A stretch of 64,000 nucleotides of DNA from Campylobacter blaseri (lineage in GTDB: Bacteria > Campylobacterota > Campylobacteria > Campylobacterales > Campylobacteraceae), in NCBI RefSeq assembly GCF_013201895.1, contig NZ_CP053841.1:1054001-1118000 (forward strand). Reading direction: 5' to 3'. Position numbers and translations under genes: made by a program. Position 1 is the stretch's first letter; each line of letters opens with the position of its first letter. This document shows, piece by piece, positions 28,508 through 37,427 of the stretch. The notes beneath the pieces are model-generated. The model made no database searches and had not been told where the DNA came from. It worked only from the letters and a program-made list of their open reading frames with translations.

Positions 28508-29845
28508 TCAACCTACCAATAAATTAAACATAATTACTATAACAGCGATTATTGAAACATATCTTAAGAAAAAATACCATAGTTTAAACATTTTTTTGCT
28601 CATATATTTGTAAAAAAACTCTTCCAAATCTCTTCTATTTAAAATATATCCAACAAAAATTGCTGCAAAAAGTCCACCAAGCGGCATAATTATATTAGAA
28701 GCTAGATAATCAAGTATATCAAAAAAGCTTTTTCCGAAAAATGTAAAATACTCTTTTGTATAGCCAATGTAAGATAAAATGCAAATAGTTCCTAAGATAT
28801 ATACAACACTTCCAATTAAAATTAAAGATTTTTTTCTACTAAAACCATATTGATTTATAAGATAAAAAGCAAATGGCTCTATCATAGAAACTGCACTTGT
28901 AAGCCCAGCAAAAAACAGCGATATAAAAAATAAAACCGCTAAAATATTTCCCAAAACTCCCAAATTTGAAAAAAGAGTAGTTAATGAGATAAATATAAGC
29001 CCCGGACCTTGCTGTGAAGGGTCTGCTCCAAATTCAAATATAAAAGTAAATACTATTAAACCCATCATTAAACCTATGATTACATTTATGATTATAATTG
29101 AAATCGTACTTGTTACAAAATTTGTATCATCAGACAAACTTGCTGAGTAAGTTATAATAGAACCAGCACCAATGGAAAGACTAAAAAATGCCATTCCAAG
29201 AGCATACAAAACTGAGTTTGTAGTTATAGCTGAAAAATCTGGGAAAAATAGAAATTTAAAAGCATCATTAAATCCACTCATACTAGCAGAATAACAAAGC
29301 ATTCCAAATAAAATCAAAAATAGAGTTGGCATAATCCAAACATTTAATTTTTCTATACCATTTATAATGCCTTTTGAAACAATAAAAAATGAGATTAAAA
29401 AGGTTATAGTAAAGCACAAAATTTGACTTATATAGTCATTAAATAAAAGATTTTCAAATACTTCTTTGCTAGTTTGTATATCTTTTGGCAATGCTGAAAA
29501 ACTTAGATAAAAATACTTTACTATCCAGCCTATTATTATGCTATAAAATGAAACTATTAAAAGTGCACCAATTGATGTAAATCCAACCATTGACCACGAT
29601 TTTTTATATTTTGGTGCAAGAGTTTTATATGCATTTATAGGATCTTTTTCACTAGCTTTACCTATATAAAGCTCTGCTAAAAATATAGTAAAACCCACAC
29701 AAATAGTTAAAATGATATATAAAAGTATAAAAGCAGAACCCCCATTTTGTCCAACCAATGTTGGAAATTTCCATGAATTTCCAAGCCCAACAGCACTTCC
29801 TACAACTGCTAAAATAAACCCTATTTTAGAAAATTTACTATTCAA
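28508..29845 (-). CDS. Sodium-dependent symporter, NSS/SNF family (first of a pair)
   Basis: A 445-residue paralogue of the next gene with the same TM1 signature (GSAVGLGNSWKFPTLVGQ) and near-identical loops such as FEFGADPSQQG. About 11-12 spans. Likely a Na+-driven amino-acid importer. Confidence 0.88.
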   Translation of the reverse strand: MNSKFSKIGFILAVVGSAVGLGNSWKFPTLVGQNGGSAFILLYIILTICVGFTIFLAELYIGKASEKDPINAYKTLAPKYKKSWSMVGFTSIGALLIVSFYSIIIGWIVKYFYLSFSALPKDIQTSKEVFENLLFNDYISQILCFTITFLISFFIVSKGIINGIEKLNVWIMPTLFLILFGMLCYSASMSGFNDAFKFLFFPDFSAITTNSVLYALGMAFFSLSIGAGSIITYSASLSDDTNFVTSTISIIIINVIIGLMMGLIVFTFIFEFGADPSQQGPGLIFISLTTLFSNLGVLGNILAVLFFISLFFAGLTSAVSMIEPFAFYLINQYGFSRKKSLILIGSVVYILGTICILSYIGYTKEYFTFFGKSFFDILDYLASNIIMPLGGLFAAIFVGYILNRRDLEEFFYKYMSKKMFKLWYFFLRYVSIIAVIVIMFNLLVG

Positions 29846-29886
29846 ACAAAATCCTTTTAAAATAATTTTACTAATATAAGCATATA

Positions 29887-31341
29887 TTATGCTAACTTTT
29901 TTTTTCTAAGTAAAGATATAATGTTATTATATTTATTAATATCTGTACAATGTATTAATAGCAGATCATTTTCTTCAAAAATATATGAACCACCTGGTTT
30001 AAAACTCTCGTTATCCCTTTTTATTAAAAGTATTAAAAAATCATCATCTATATCCATTTCAGCAAGGTTATGTCCTATAAATTTAGACCCTTTTGGTATG
30101 GTAAATTGCCTTAAGCCTCCATAAAAAATAGGCTTATTTGGAAGATGGAAATTTGGATTATAATTCTCATCTTTTATATCAAAAAACGAAGCAGCCCATC
30201 CTAATGTCCCTCCTTGAAACATAACAGAAACCAAAACCATAACAAAAACAATATTAAACATCATATGTGCATTGTTTATGCCTTCTGCTATTGGATATGT
30301 TGCAAGAATGATTGGAACAACTCCTCTAAGCCCAACCCAAGATGTAAAAAGTTTCTCTTTATAGTTAAATTTTGAAAAAGCAAGTCCTATAAAAACACTA
30401 ACTGGTCTTGCAACAAACATTAAAAAAAGAGCTATAACAACACCTATTAGTGCCACTTCTGGAAGATGTGTTGGAAATACTAAGAGTCCTAATGTTAAAA
30501 ATATTAAAACCTGCATAAGCCATGAAATTCCATCAAAAAAGCCTATTAAATTTCTTTTATGAACAAACTCTCTTTTATTTGTAATAATTCCAGCTGTATA
30601 AACAGCTATATAGCCATTTCCACCTAGTTCCTCAGTTATGCCAAATAAAAATATAACCATAGCCATTATAAGAACTGGATACAATCCCCATGCACTAAGC
30701 TTTATCTTGTTTATTAAACTTGGCAAAATAACCCCAAAAAGATATCCCAAAAGCCCGCCTATAATAAACTGCAAAGCCAAACTTTTTATCAAATCAGAAG
30801 TTTCAGGAAATTTAGGAGCAGCTATAATGCTAATTACAGTCATAGTAAGAAAAATTGCCATAGGGTCGTTACTACCGCTTTCAAATTCTAAAAGTTCGCC
30901 TATGTTGTTTTTTAAAACAATTCCTTTTGAACGAAGTATGGCAAAAACAGCAGCAGCATCGGTTGAGCTTATAATACAAGCTAGTAAAAAGCTCTCTAAG
31001 AATGTAAAATCTAAAACAAAATATATAAAAAAACTTAAAACAAAAGCGGTAATTAAAACCCCTAAAGTAGCCAAAATAAACCCTGATTTCATTATGGGCT
31101 TAATTGCTTTATATGATGTATCAAGCCCTCCAGCAAATAGTATAAATACTAAAGCCACTGTTCCTAAATCACCTGCTAATTTTGCATTATCAAAATCAAG
31201 TTTTAAAATTCCATCGCTTCCAGCAAGCATTCCTACTATTAAAAATATCAACAAAGCAGGAATTCCATACTTATCAGATAGTTTACTTGAAAAAACACTA
31301 ACAATAAAGAGTATGCCTACTATAATAAAATGAGTTGTCAA
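29887..31341 (-). CDS. Potassium/proton antiporter, CPA1 NhaP2/CvrA type
   Basis: A 484-residue protein: about 12 membrane spans with the family motifs DPMAIFL (transport Asp region) and GLRGVVPIILA, then a cytoplasmic RCK_C/TrkA_C domain (about residues 400-480; FIGHNLAEMDIDDDFLILLI). This layout matches K+/H+ antiporters of the NhaP2 (CvrA) group, which export K+ or Na+. Single gene. Confidence 0.85.
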   Translation of the reverse strand: MTTHFIIVGILFIVSVFSSKLSDKYGIPALLIFLIVGMLAGSDGILKLDFDNAKLAGDLGTVALVFILFAGGLDTSYKAIKPIMKSGFILATLGVLITAFVLSFFIYFVLDFTFLESFLLACIISSTDAAAVFAILRSKGIVLKNNIGELLEFESGSNDPMAIFLTMTVISIIAAPKFPETSDLIKSLALQFIIGGLLGYLFGVILPSLINKIKLSAWGLYPVLIMAMVIFLFGITEELGGNGYIAVYTAGIITNKREFVHKRNLIGFFDGISWLMQVLIFLTLGLLVFPTHLPEVALIGVVIALFLMFVARPVSVFIGLAFSKFNYKEKLFTSWVGLRGVVPIILATYPIAEGINNAHMMFNIVFVMVLVSVMFQGGTLGWAASFFDIKDENYNPNFHLPNKPIFYGGLRQFTIPKGSKFIGHNLAEMDIDDDFLILLIKRDNESFKPGGSYIFEENDLLLIHCTDINKYNNIISLLRKKKLA

Positions 31342-31492
31342 TACTTTCCTTTGTAATGGCCTATAAAATGCTACTAATACAGATATTTTAGTCTTGATAT
31401 TTTTATCATATGTAGTCTATCAAATACAATATTTATATTGGATTAAAAATTTTGCTTTATTATTAAAATAAAATTATTTTAAATGGAAAAGT

Positions 31493-32140
31493 ATGGATAG
31501 TTGTATAGTTTGTGGCAGTGAAAAGCTATTTTTTATAAAAACGAATTTTGGAATCTGCTATCACTGTAAAAACTGCAATTTTATATTTAAAGATAGAAAA
31601 GAGATGCTAAGCCTAGATAATGAGTTAAATGTATACAATAACCACAATAACTCTTTTTATGATAAATCCTATGTTGAGTATTTTTATGATTTTTTAAACA
31701 AAGCTGTATTTCCTTTTTATAAAGAGGGTAAAACTGCTTTTGATTTTGGAAGTGGTCCAAGCCCAGTATTAGCTACTATCTTAAAAACATATCATAATTT
31801 TAATGTAGATATATATGATAAATTTTACTCTCCAAAAAAAGTTTATTTAGGTAAAAAATACTCACTAATCACATCCACAGAGGTTTTAGAACATATAAAA
31901 AACCCAATTGAGGCTTTTTTAATATTTAAAAGCCTTATGGATAAAGATAGCATTTTAGCAATTATGACATCATATCATCCAAATTCATATGAGGATTTTA
32001 AATCTTGGTACTATATAAGAGATAAAACACATATATCATTTTATTCACTACAAACAATGCAGTATATAGCTGATAAATTTGACCTTGAAATAGTATTTTC
32101 AGATAAAAAAAGATACACAACTTTTAAACTAAAAAGTTAA
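31493..32140 (+). CDS. SAM-dependent methyltransferase with N-terminal zinc ribbon
   Basis: A 215-residue protein. Cys pairs CIVCGS and CYHCKNC in the first 30 residues form a zinc ribbon, followed by a class I methyltransferase fold with the SAM loop AFDFGSGPSPVL near residue 80, then TSTEVLEHIKNP. Substrate unknown; related proteins methylate small molecules or sugars. Lone plus-strand gene between two antiporter genes. Confidence 0.8.
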   Translation: MDSCIVCGSEKLFFIKTNFGICYHCKNCNFIFKDRKEMLSLDNELNVYNNHNNSFYDKSYVEYFYDFLNKAVFPFYKEGKTAFDFGSGPSPVLATILKTYHNFNVDIYDKFYSPKKVYLGKKYSLITSTEVLEHIKNPIEAFLIFKSLMDKDSILAIMTSYHPNSYEDFKSWYYIRDKTHISFYSLQTMQYIADKFDLEIVFSDKKRYTTFKLKS

Positions 32141-32164
32141 TTGCCTAGCTTAACAGCTAAGCAA
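32141..32164 (-). terminator. Terminator after kefB-type gene
   Basis: TTGCCTAGCT pairs with AGCTAAGCAA (one mismatch) across TAAC; on the minus strand it is followed by a TTAACTTTTT tract, so it mainly ends the kef transcript and may also serve the methyltransferase gene. Confidence 0.6.
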
Positions 32165-32175
32165 CTATTCCAAGC

Positions 32176-33801
32176 TTAACTTATTTTATCTTTTTCTTTT
32201 AATGCCCTACTTAACATAAGTTGAGCGATAGCTCTTTCTTCTTTTATAAAATGGAAGTTGTTATCAAAATTCTTAAATAAATCTTTCTTTTCGCTTCCTG
32301 TGTACCTTATAAATATATCAATCCCAAGTTTCATAGATTTTAAAAGCTCAGCAACAATTTCAAGTTTTTGCTCATTTGCTATTGCTACAATAATAGAATA
32401 AGCATTATCAATGCCTGCTTCTTTTAGAGTTTGTTTATCTATTATATTTCCTAGATACACATTCTCTCCTCTACTTCTTCCAAGTTCAACCAAGCTAAGA
32501 TCACTCTCAAGAACAACATATTTTAAATTTTTCTGCTTTAACTCTTGGACGATCATCTGCCCAAGTCTACCATATCCAGCTATTATAAAGTGATCTTTTA
32601 TAGTTTGAGGTTGTATATACACATCTTCGTTTTCAGTTGGCATTTCGTTTTCAAATTTGTTAGCTATTCTATTTAAATTATTTAATATAAATGGGGTTAA
32701 AAACATAGATATAACAATAACAGCTATTAAAATCCCACTAGTTTCTCTATCTAATAAATCTTTTGTGCCCATAAGAGCTAAAATAGCAAGTGCAAACTCA
32801 CCAACCTGACATAGAGATAGCGATGTTTTAATGGCTATCCTTCTTCTTACTTGAAATTTAATAATTACATAAACCACAACTGCTTTTAAAGTCATAACCC
32901 CTATTAGTAAAAATAAAACTAACCCCCAATTGTTAGCTATAATCTCAAAATCAATTTGCATACCAATAGTTATAAAAAACAGTCCTAAAAGAATATCTCT
33001 AAATGGAATCAAATCCGCTTCAATAGCATGTTTATGGCTAGTTTCTGCTATTAGCATTCCTGCTATAAATGCACCAAGAGAGTATGAAAATCCAAAAGAG
33101 TGAGATAAAAAGCTAGAGCCTATAACTATAAACAAAACAGAAGCTATAAAAATTTCATGAGAATCGGTCTTTAAAATAGTATGAAAAAAACTATTAAAAA
33201 CATATTTTCCTATAAAAAAGAGCAACGATACAACAATAACAACACTAACTAATGTTTTTAAAACAAGTATCTCGATCTCTACATCGCCAGATGATGCGAA
33301 AAAATCAACCATTAAAAGTATAGGAATAACTGCTAAATCCTGAAATAAAAGTATGCCAAGTGTCTTTTTTCCATAAGCTTGACTTATTTTACCAGTATCA
33401 TTTAAAATTTTAAGAACAATGGCAGTTGAAGAAAGGGCTAATGAGCAAGCTATAATTATACTAATCTCTAAGCTCATAGTATCAAATGCCCTAAGCACAA
33501 GCAGTGTTATGAAAGCCGAGGTTATTAAAAACTGTAACCCACCATTGATAAAAACCTCTTTTTTCATACTCATTAGATGTTTAAAGCTAAACTCAAGCCC
33601 TATAGTAAACATTAAAAACACTATACCAAACTCAGCAACATGGGCTATCTCTTCTCTATTTCCCATATCATACATATGAGAAATAGCTATACCTGTTACG
33701 ATATATCCTATAATAGTTGGTATATCAAATAGTTTAAATATAACATTTAAAACAATAGCAAGGGCGGTTATAACTAAGAAAATTTCTAAAAACAGTTCCA
33801 C
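32176..33801 (-). CDS. kefB: CPA2 cation:proton antiporter, KefB/KefC-like
   Basis: A 541-residue protein with about 12-13 membrane spans (residues 1-385), including the LGAFIAGMLIAET segment typical of the family, and a cytoplasmic TrkA_N/RCK domain (FIIAGYGRLGQMIV near 405) that binds nucleotide. Probably a K+ efflux antiporter. It follows hspR with a one-base overlap, an order found in other Campylobacter genomes (cbpA-hspR-kefB), so it may share the heat-shock promoter. Confidence 0.87.
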   Translation of the reverse strand: MELFLEIFLVITALAIVLNVIFKLFDIPTIIGYIVTGIAISHMYDMGNREEIAHVAEFGIVFLMFTIGLEFSFKHLMSMKKEVFINGGLQFLITSAFITLLVLRAFDTMSLEISIIIACSLALSSTAIVLKILNDTGKISQAYGKKTLGILLFQDLAVIPILLMVDFFASSGDVEIEILVLKTLVSVVIVVSLLFFIGKYVFNSFFHTILKTDSHEIFIASVLFIVIGSSFLSHSFGFSYSLGAFIAGMLIAETSHKHAIEADLIPFRDILLGLFFITIGMQIDFEIIANNWGLVLFLLIGVMTLKAVVVYVIIKFQVRRRIAIKTSLSLCQVGEFALAILALMGTKDLLDRETSGILIAVIVISMFLTPFILNNLNRIANKFENEMPTENEDVYIQPQTIKDHFIIAGYGRLGQMIVQELKQKNLKYVVLESDLSLVELGRSRGENVYLGNIIDKQTLKEAGIDNAYSIIVAIANEQKLEIVAELLKSMKLGIDIFIRYTGSEKKDLFKNFDNNFHFIKEERAIAQLMLSRALKEKDKIS

Positions 33802-34178
33802 TAATTAGCCTTACTGTCATCATAAAAAATTAAATCAAAATTAGTTCTTCTTTTTACTAGTGATCTTTTTGTTGAGCTTTGATTTAATTTTGATAGCTCC
33901 TCCTTTAATTCGTCAATCTCTCTTATATGCTCCTCTATCTGCTCTTTAAGTTGTAAAATCACATCAACACCAGCTAAGTTTACACCTAAATCTCTTGTTA
34001 GTCTTAAAATCATCTTAATTCTATCAACATCTTTTTGAGAATATAGTCTCATCCTACCTTCGGTTCTACCAGGTTCAACAAGACCCTCTCTTTCATATTG
34101 TCTTAATGTTTGTGGATGAATTTCTAAAACTTTAGCAACTACACTTATCAAATAAACGGGTTCTTCATAATTTTTCAA
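33801..34178 (-). CDS. hspR: Heat-shock repressor HspR, MerR type
   Basis: A 125-residue MerR-family regulator with the N-terminal HTH (AKVLEIHPQTLRQYEREGLVEP), wing (RLYSQKDVDRI) and a C-terminal coiled coil (EQIEEHIREIDELKEELSKL). HspR represses chaperone genes from HAIR inverted repeats; here it is in the same unit as cbpA, and a HAIR-like site overlaps the operon promoter, so it should regulate itself. Confidence 0.93.
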   Translation of the reverse strand: MKNYEEPVYLISVVAKVLEIHPQTLRQYEREGLVEPGRTEGRMRLYSQKDVDRIKMILRLTRDLGVNLAGVDVILQLKEQIEEHIREIDELKEELSKLNQSSTKRSLVKRRTNFDLIFYDDSKAN

Positions 34179-34190
34179 TTTTAATCCTTT

Positions 34191-35051
34191 TTATAATTTT
34201 TCTTTAAGAATTTTAACTAGCTCACTGTCAAGTTCTTTAATATCTGGAAGTACTACATTCGTTTTTAAATACAAATCGCCATAGATTTTTGTTTTTCTGT
34301 TTTGAATCCCATACCCTTTTAATCTAATTCTTTGTCCATTTTTTGTATTTGGTACGATTTTGATATTTACATCTTTTTTATATGTATCTACACCAATAGT
34401 TCCACCAAACCAAGCGGTTTTCAAAGGTATATCAATATCTTTATAAAGATCATCTCCATCTGCTGTATAAACACTACTTGGCTCAACAACTATATTAAGC
34501 ATTATATCACCAACTTCACTACTTTGTTGTGATTTTTTTCCTTTTCCTTTAATGCGCAACTTTTCACCATCTCTAATGCCAGCTGGAATTTTAATTTTAA
34601 TTCTTTGGCCACTTATATTTATCTCTTTTTCACCGCCAAGTACTGCAAAATCAAAATCAATAGATAGTCTTGCATTTATGTCTAAATTTTCAGAAAATCC
34701 ACCAAATCCTGTAGAGAAACCTCCGCTACTAAAGCCACCGCTACTAAAGCCACCACCAAAAATACTCCTAAGGATATCGTTTAAATCCCCCATACTTTGT
34801 GTATTTCTAGCAAAGTCTTCAAAATTTTGACCACCAAACATGCTATCTCCGTGCATATCGTATTGTCTTCTTTTGTTTTCATCGCTTAAAATTTCATATG
34901 CACCATTAATCTCTTTAAATTTAGCTTCTGCTTCTGGTTCTTTGTTGATATCTGGGTGGTATTTTCTTGCAAGTCTTCTATACGCTTTTTTTATCTCATC
35001 AGTACTTGCATCTTTGCTTACACCCAAAGTTTCATATAGACTATCACTCAT
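34191..35051 (-). CDS. cbpA: DnaJ-family co-chaperone CbpA
   Basis: A 286-residue type II J-protein. J domain at residues 1-70 with HPD (KYHPDIN), a Gly/Ser/Phe-rich linker (three FSSGG-like repeats at about 95-118), and the two-part substrate-binding C-terminal domain; no zinc finger, which separates it from DnaJ. It works with DnaK. First gene of cbpA-hspR-kefB. Confidence 0.93.
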   Translation of the reverse strand: MSDSLYETLGVSKDASTDEIKKAYRRLARKYHPDINKEPEAEAKFKEINGAYEILSDENKRRQYDMHGDSMFGGQNFEDFARNTQSMGDLNDILRSIFGGGFSSGGFSSGGFSTGFGGFSENLDINARLSIDFDFAVLGGEKEINISGQRIKIKIPAGIRDGEKLRIKGKGKKSQQSSEVGDIMLNIVVEPSSVYTADGDDLYKDIDIPLKTAWFGGTIGVDTYKKDVNIKIVPNTKNGQRIRLKGYGIQNRKTKIYGDLYLKTNVVLPDIKELDSELVKILKEKL

Positions 35052-35101
35052 CTTTAAATTCCTTAAATTTTATAATTATTATATTAATATTTTTAAGTTA
35101 T

Positions 35102-35130
35102 ATTATATCAAAAACTTTAGTCTATGTCAA
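35102..35130 (-). promoter_or_regulatory. Consensus sigma-70 promoter of cbpA-hspR
   Basis: The minus strand has TTGACA (35125-35130), a 17-base spacer and TATAAT (35102-35107): a full consensus promoter, unusual in Campylobacter where -35 boxes are weak. Such a strong promoter fits one held down by a repressor. Confidence 0.8.
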
Positions 35131-35135
35131 TCAAC
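35115..35135. promoter_or_regulatory. hspR: HAIR-like operator, candidate HspR site
   Basis: CTTTAGT-N7-AATCAAC matches the published HAIR consensus CTTGAGT-N7-ACTCAAG at 11 of 14 positions with correct spacing, and it covers the -35 box and part of the spacer of the cbpA promoter. Confidence 0.55.
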
Positions 35136-35188
35136 TTATAGTTTTTTATAGTTATATTTCTGTTAAAAAAATATTAAGTAGCTTGACT

Positions 35189-35194
35189 TATAAT
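35189..35194 (+). promoter_or_regulatory. -10 element of htrA
   Basis: TATAAT, 29 bases before the htrA TTG. An inverted repeat TAAGT-N6-ACTTA (35175-35190) overlaps its upstream edge and could be an operator. Confidence 0.55.
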
Positions 35195-35222
35195 TTTTTT
35201 AAATACATCTAAGGAGTTTAAA

Positions 35223-36641
35223 TTGAAAAAATCAATTATTATTTCTGCAATTGTTGCAACTTCTCTTTTTTCTGCAAATATAAATTTTCAAAATGCAGAT
35301 GATAACTATAAAAGAATAAACCCTGAGTTTAGTGATAGAACTATATTATCTTATCATAGCTCAGTTAGTGAAGCTAAAAAATCGGTTGTTAATATCTCAA
35401 CTACAAAAAATATAAAAACCCCTCAAGGAAATATAAACGAGTTTTTTGACGACCCGTTTTTTAAACAGTTCTTTGGATTTAATTTTGGAATTCCACAAGA
35501 AAAAACTAGACAACTTAGCTCTCTTGGTTCAGGTGTAATAATCTCAAAAGATGGTTATATAGTTACAAACAACCATGTTGTAGAAGATGCTGATAAAATT
35601 ACAGTTACTCTAGCTGATAGCAACAAAGAGTATGAAGCAAAAATAATAGGCAGTGACCCTAAAACTGATATAGCTATAATTAAAATTGAAAAAAAGGGTT
35701 TGGATGAGATTAAATTTGCCGATTCTAGTATACTTCTTGAAGGAGATATAGTCTTTGCTATAGGAAATCCTTTTGGCGTTGGAAGCACAATCACACAAGG
35801 TATAGTTTCAGCTTTAAATAAAAGCAATATTGGGCTTAATCAATATGAAAATTTCATCCAAACAGACGCTTCAATAAACCCTGGAAATTCAGGCGGTGCG
35901 TTAGTTGATAGTCGTGGTGCGTTAGTTGGTATAAACTCAGCCATTTTAAGTAGAGGTGGTGGAAACAATGGGATAGGCTTTGCCATACCATCGAACATGG
36001 TAAAAGATATAGCACAAAAACTAATAACTGACGGTAAAATAGAAAGAGGTTATATAGGTGTTATGATATCAGATCTTACAAATGATCAAAAAGTTGTTTA
36101 TAAAAATGAACAAGGTGCACTTGTTGTAAGTGTAGAAAGTGGCTTACCAGCGGATAAAGCGGGCCTAAAAAGAGGTGATTTAATCATAAAAGCCAATGAT
36201 AAAGATATTAAATCATCAAATGAGCTTAAAAATTTAATAGGCTCATTAAAACCTGGAACTAAGTTAAAAATTACCTATGAAAGAGGTGGAAAAACAGCTA
36301 AAACAGAGCTAGAGCTTGCAAATATGGACAAATCTTTTAGTGCAACAAGCTCAAGCTATAACAATGCCCTTAAGGGATTAAGTGTAAAAGAGATAACAAG
36401 CGATATTAGACAAAAATATAATATGAATCCTGAGTTAAAAGGTGTTATAGTTACTGATGTTGAGGTCAATTCCAAAGCCTATGAAGCGGGATTTATGATA
36501 AATGATATTATAATACAAGTTGGTGATAAAGAGATTTCAAATATAGCTGAACTAAATAAAGCTATAAAAGAAAATAAAGATGAAAAAATGTTAGTATGGG
36601 TTATGAGGCGCGGAGTTCCTCAAGGACTTGTTATAAAATAA
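35223..36641 (+). CDS. htrA: Periplasmic serine protease/chaperone HtrA (DegP/DegQ type)
   Basis: A 472-residue secreted protease that degrades or refolds damaged periplasmic proteins. Signal peptide at residues 1-19 (cut near LFSAN). The catalytic triad is visible: His in TNNHVVED, Asp in PKTDIAII and Ser in NPGNSGGAL. Two PDZ domains follow (about 265-350 and 385-465). TTG start with AAGGAG seven bases upstream. It diverges from cbpA-hspR and is followed by a terminator, then cprRS, which is known to affect htrA in C. jejuni. Confidence 0.95.
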   Translation: MKKSIIISAIVATSLFSANINFQNADDNYKRINPEFSDRTILSYHSSVSEAKKSVVNISTTKNIKTPQGNINEFFDDPFFKQFFGFNFGIPQEKTRQLSSLGSGVIISKDGYIVTNNHVVEDADKITVTLADSNKEYEAKIIGSDPKTDIAIIKIEKKGLDEIKFADSSILLEGDIVFAIGNPFGVGSTITQGIVSALNKSNIGLNQYENFIQTDASINPGNSGGALVDSRGALVGINSAILSRGGGNNGIGFAIPSNMVKDIAQKLITDGKIERGYIGVMISDLTNDQKVVYKNEQGALVVSVESGLPADKAGLKRGDLIIKANDKDIKSSNELKNLIGSLKPGTKLKITYERGGKTAKTELELANMDKSFSATSSSYNNALKGLSVKEITSDIRQKYNMNPELKGVIVTDVEVNSKAYEAGFMINDIIIQVGDKEISNIAELNKAIKENKDEKMLVWVMRRGVPQGLVIK

Positions 36642-36648
36642 ACCCTTT

Positions 36649-36685
36649 AGGCTACCAAACTAGGTAGCCTCCCTTCTTTTTTATT
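36649..36685 (+). terminator. Intrinsic terminator of htrA
   Basis: AGGCTACC pairs with GGTAGCCT across AAACTA, followed by CCCTTCTTTTTTATT. Confidence 0.85.
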
Positions 36686-36712
36686 GAAATAAAACTACCA
36701 ATTTGATATAAT
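36684..36712 (+). promoter_or_regulatory. Promoter of cprR-cprS
   Basis: TTGAAA (36684-36689), 17-base spacer, TATAAT (36707-36712), directly after the htrA terminator; the ATG is 23 bases beyond. Confidence 0.65.
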
Positions 36713-36734
36713 CATCTAAATTTAAGGAATTGAT

Positions 36735-37427
36735 ATGAAAAAAATTTTAATGATAGAAGATGATTTAGAACTTGCTGAAATTTTAACTGAATTTTTAGAA
36801 CAATATGATATGCAAATAACAGTATCTGATGATCCGTTTCTAGGAATTTCTAAAGTAAATTTAGAAGATTATAATTTAGTAATTTTAGACCTTACTCTTC
36901 CTGGGCTTGACGGGCTTGAAGTGTGCAAAGAGATAAGAAAAACAAACAATGTTCCTATCATAATATCTTCAGCAAGACATGATTTAACTGATAAGATAAA
37001 TGCTTTTGATTTTGGTGCTGATGATTACTTACCAAAACCATATAATCCTCAAGAGCTTCTTGCTAGGATAAGAAGCCTAATAAGAAGAAATCAAGGTATG
37101 GAACAAAATACAGCTAAAGACTCTAAAGCAGATAATAAAAATAAAGATTTAGTTTTAAATGAATTTGAACATATTATCACTTTAAAAGGCAAGCCTCTAA
37201 ATTTAACAGTAGCTGAATATGACATATTAAGCTATTTGATTAAAAAAGAGGGCGGTGCAATATCAAGAGAAGAGTTAATATATAATTGTGATGCGATAAG
37301 CGAAGATTCAACAAATAAAAGCATAGATGTTATAATAGGAAGGATAAGAAACAAGCTTGGAGAAAATCCAAAAAATCCAAAATATATTCACGCTATAAGA
37401 GGTGTTGGATATAAGCTAATGCAATGA
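36735..37427 (+). CDS. cprR: Response regulator CprR-like, OmpR family
   Basis: A 230-residue regulator. Receiver domain with acidic pair (IEDD), phospho-acceptor Asp52 (LVILDLTLPGLDG), Ser79 and Lys101 (LPKPYNP); C-terminal winged helix ending RIRNKLGENP..RGVGYKLMQ. Its position beside htrA and upstream of an overlapping sensor kinase matches cprRS of C. jejuni, from which the name is taken. Ribosome site AAGGAA; its stop overlaps the cprS ATG. Confidence 0.85.
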   Translation: MKKILMIEDDLELAEILTEFLEQYDMQITVSDDPFLGISKVNLEDYNLVILDLTLPGLDGLEVCKEIRKTNNVPIIISSARHDLTDKINAFDFGADDYLPKPYNPQELLARIRSLIRRNQGMEQNTAKDSKADNKNKDLVLNEFEHIITLKGKPLNLTVAEYDILSYLIKKEGGAISREELIYNCDAISEDSTNKSIDVIIGRIRNKLGENPKNPKYIHAIRGVGYKLMQ

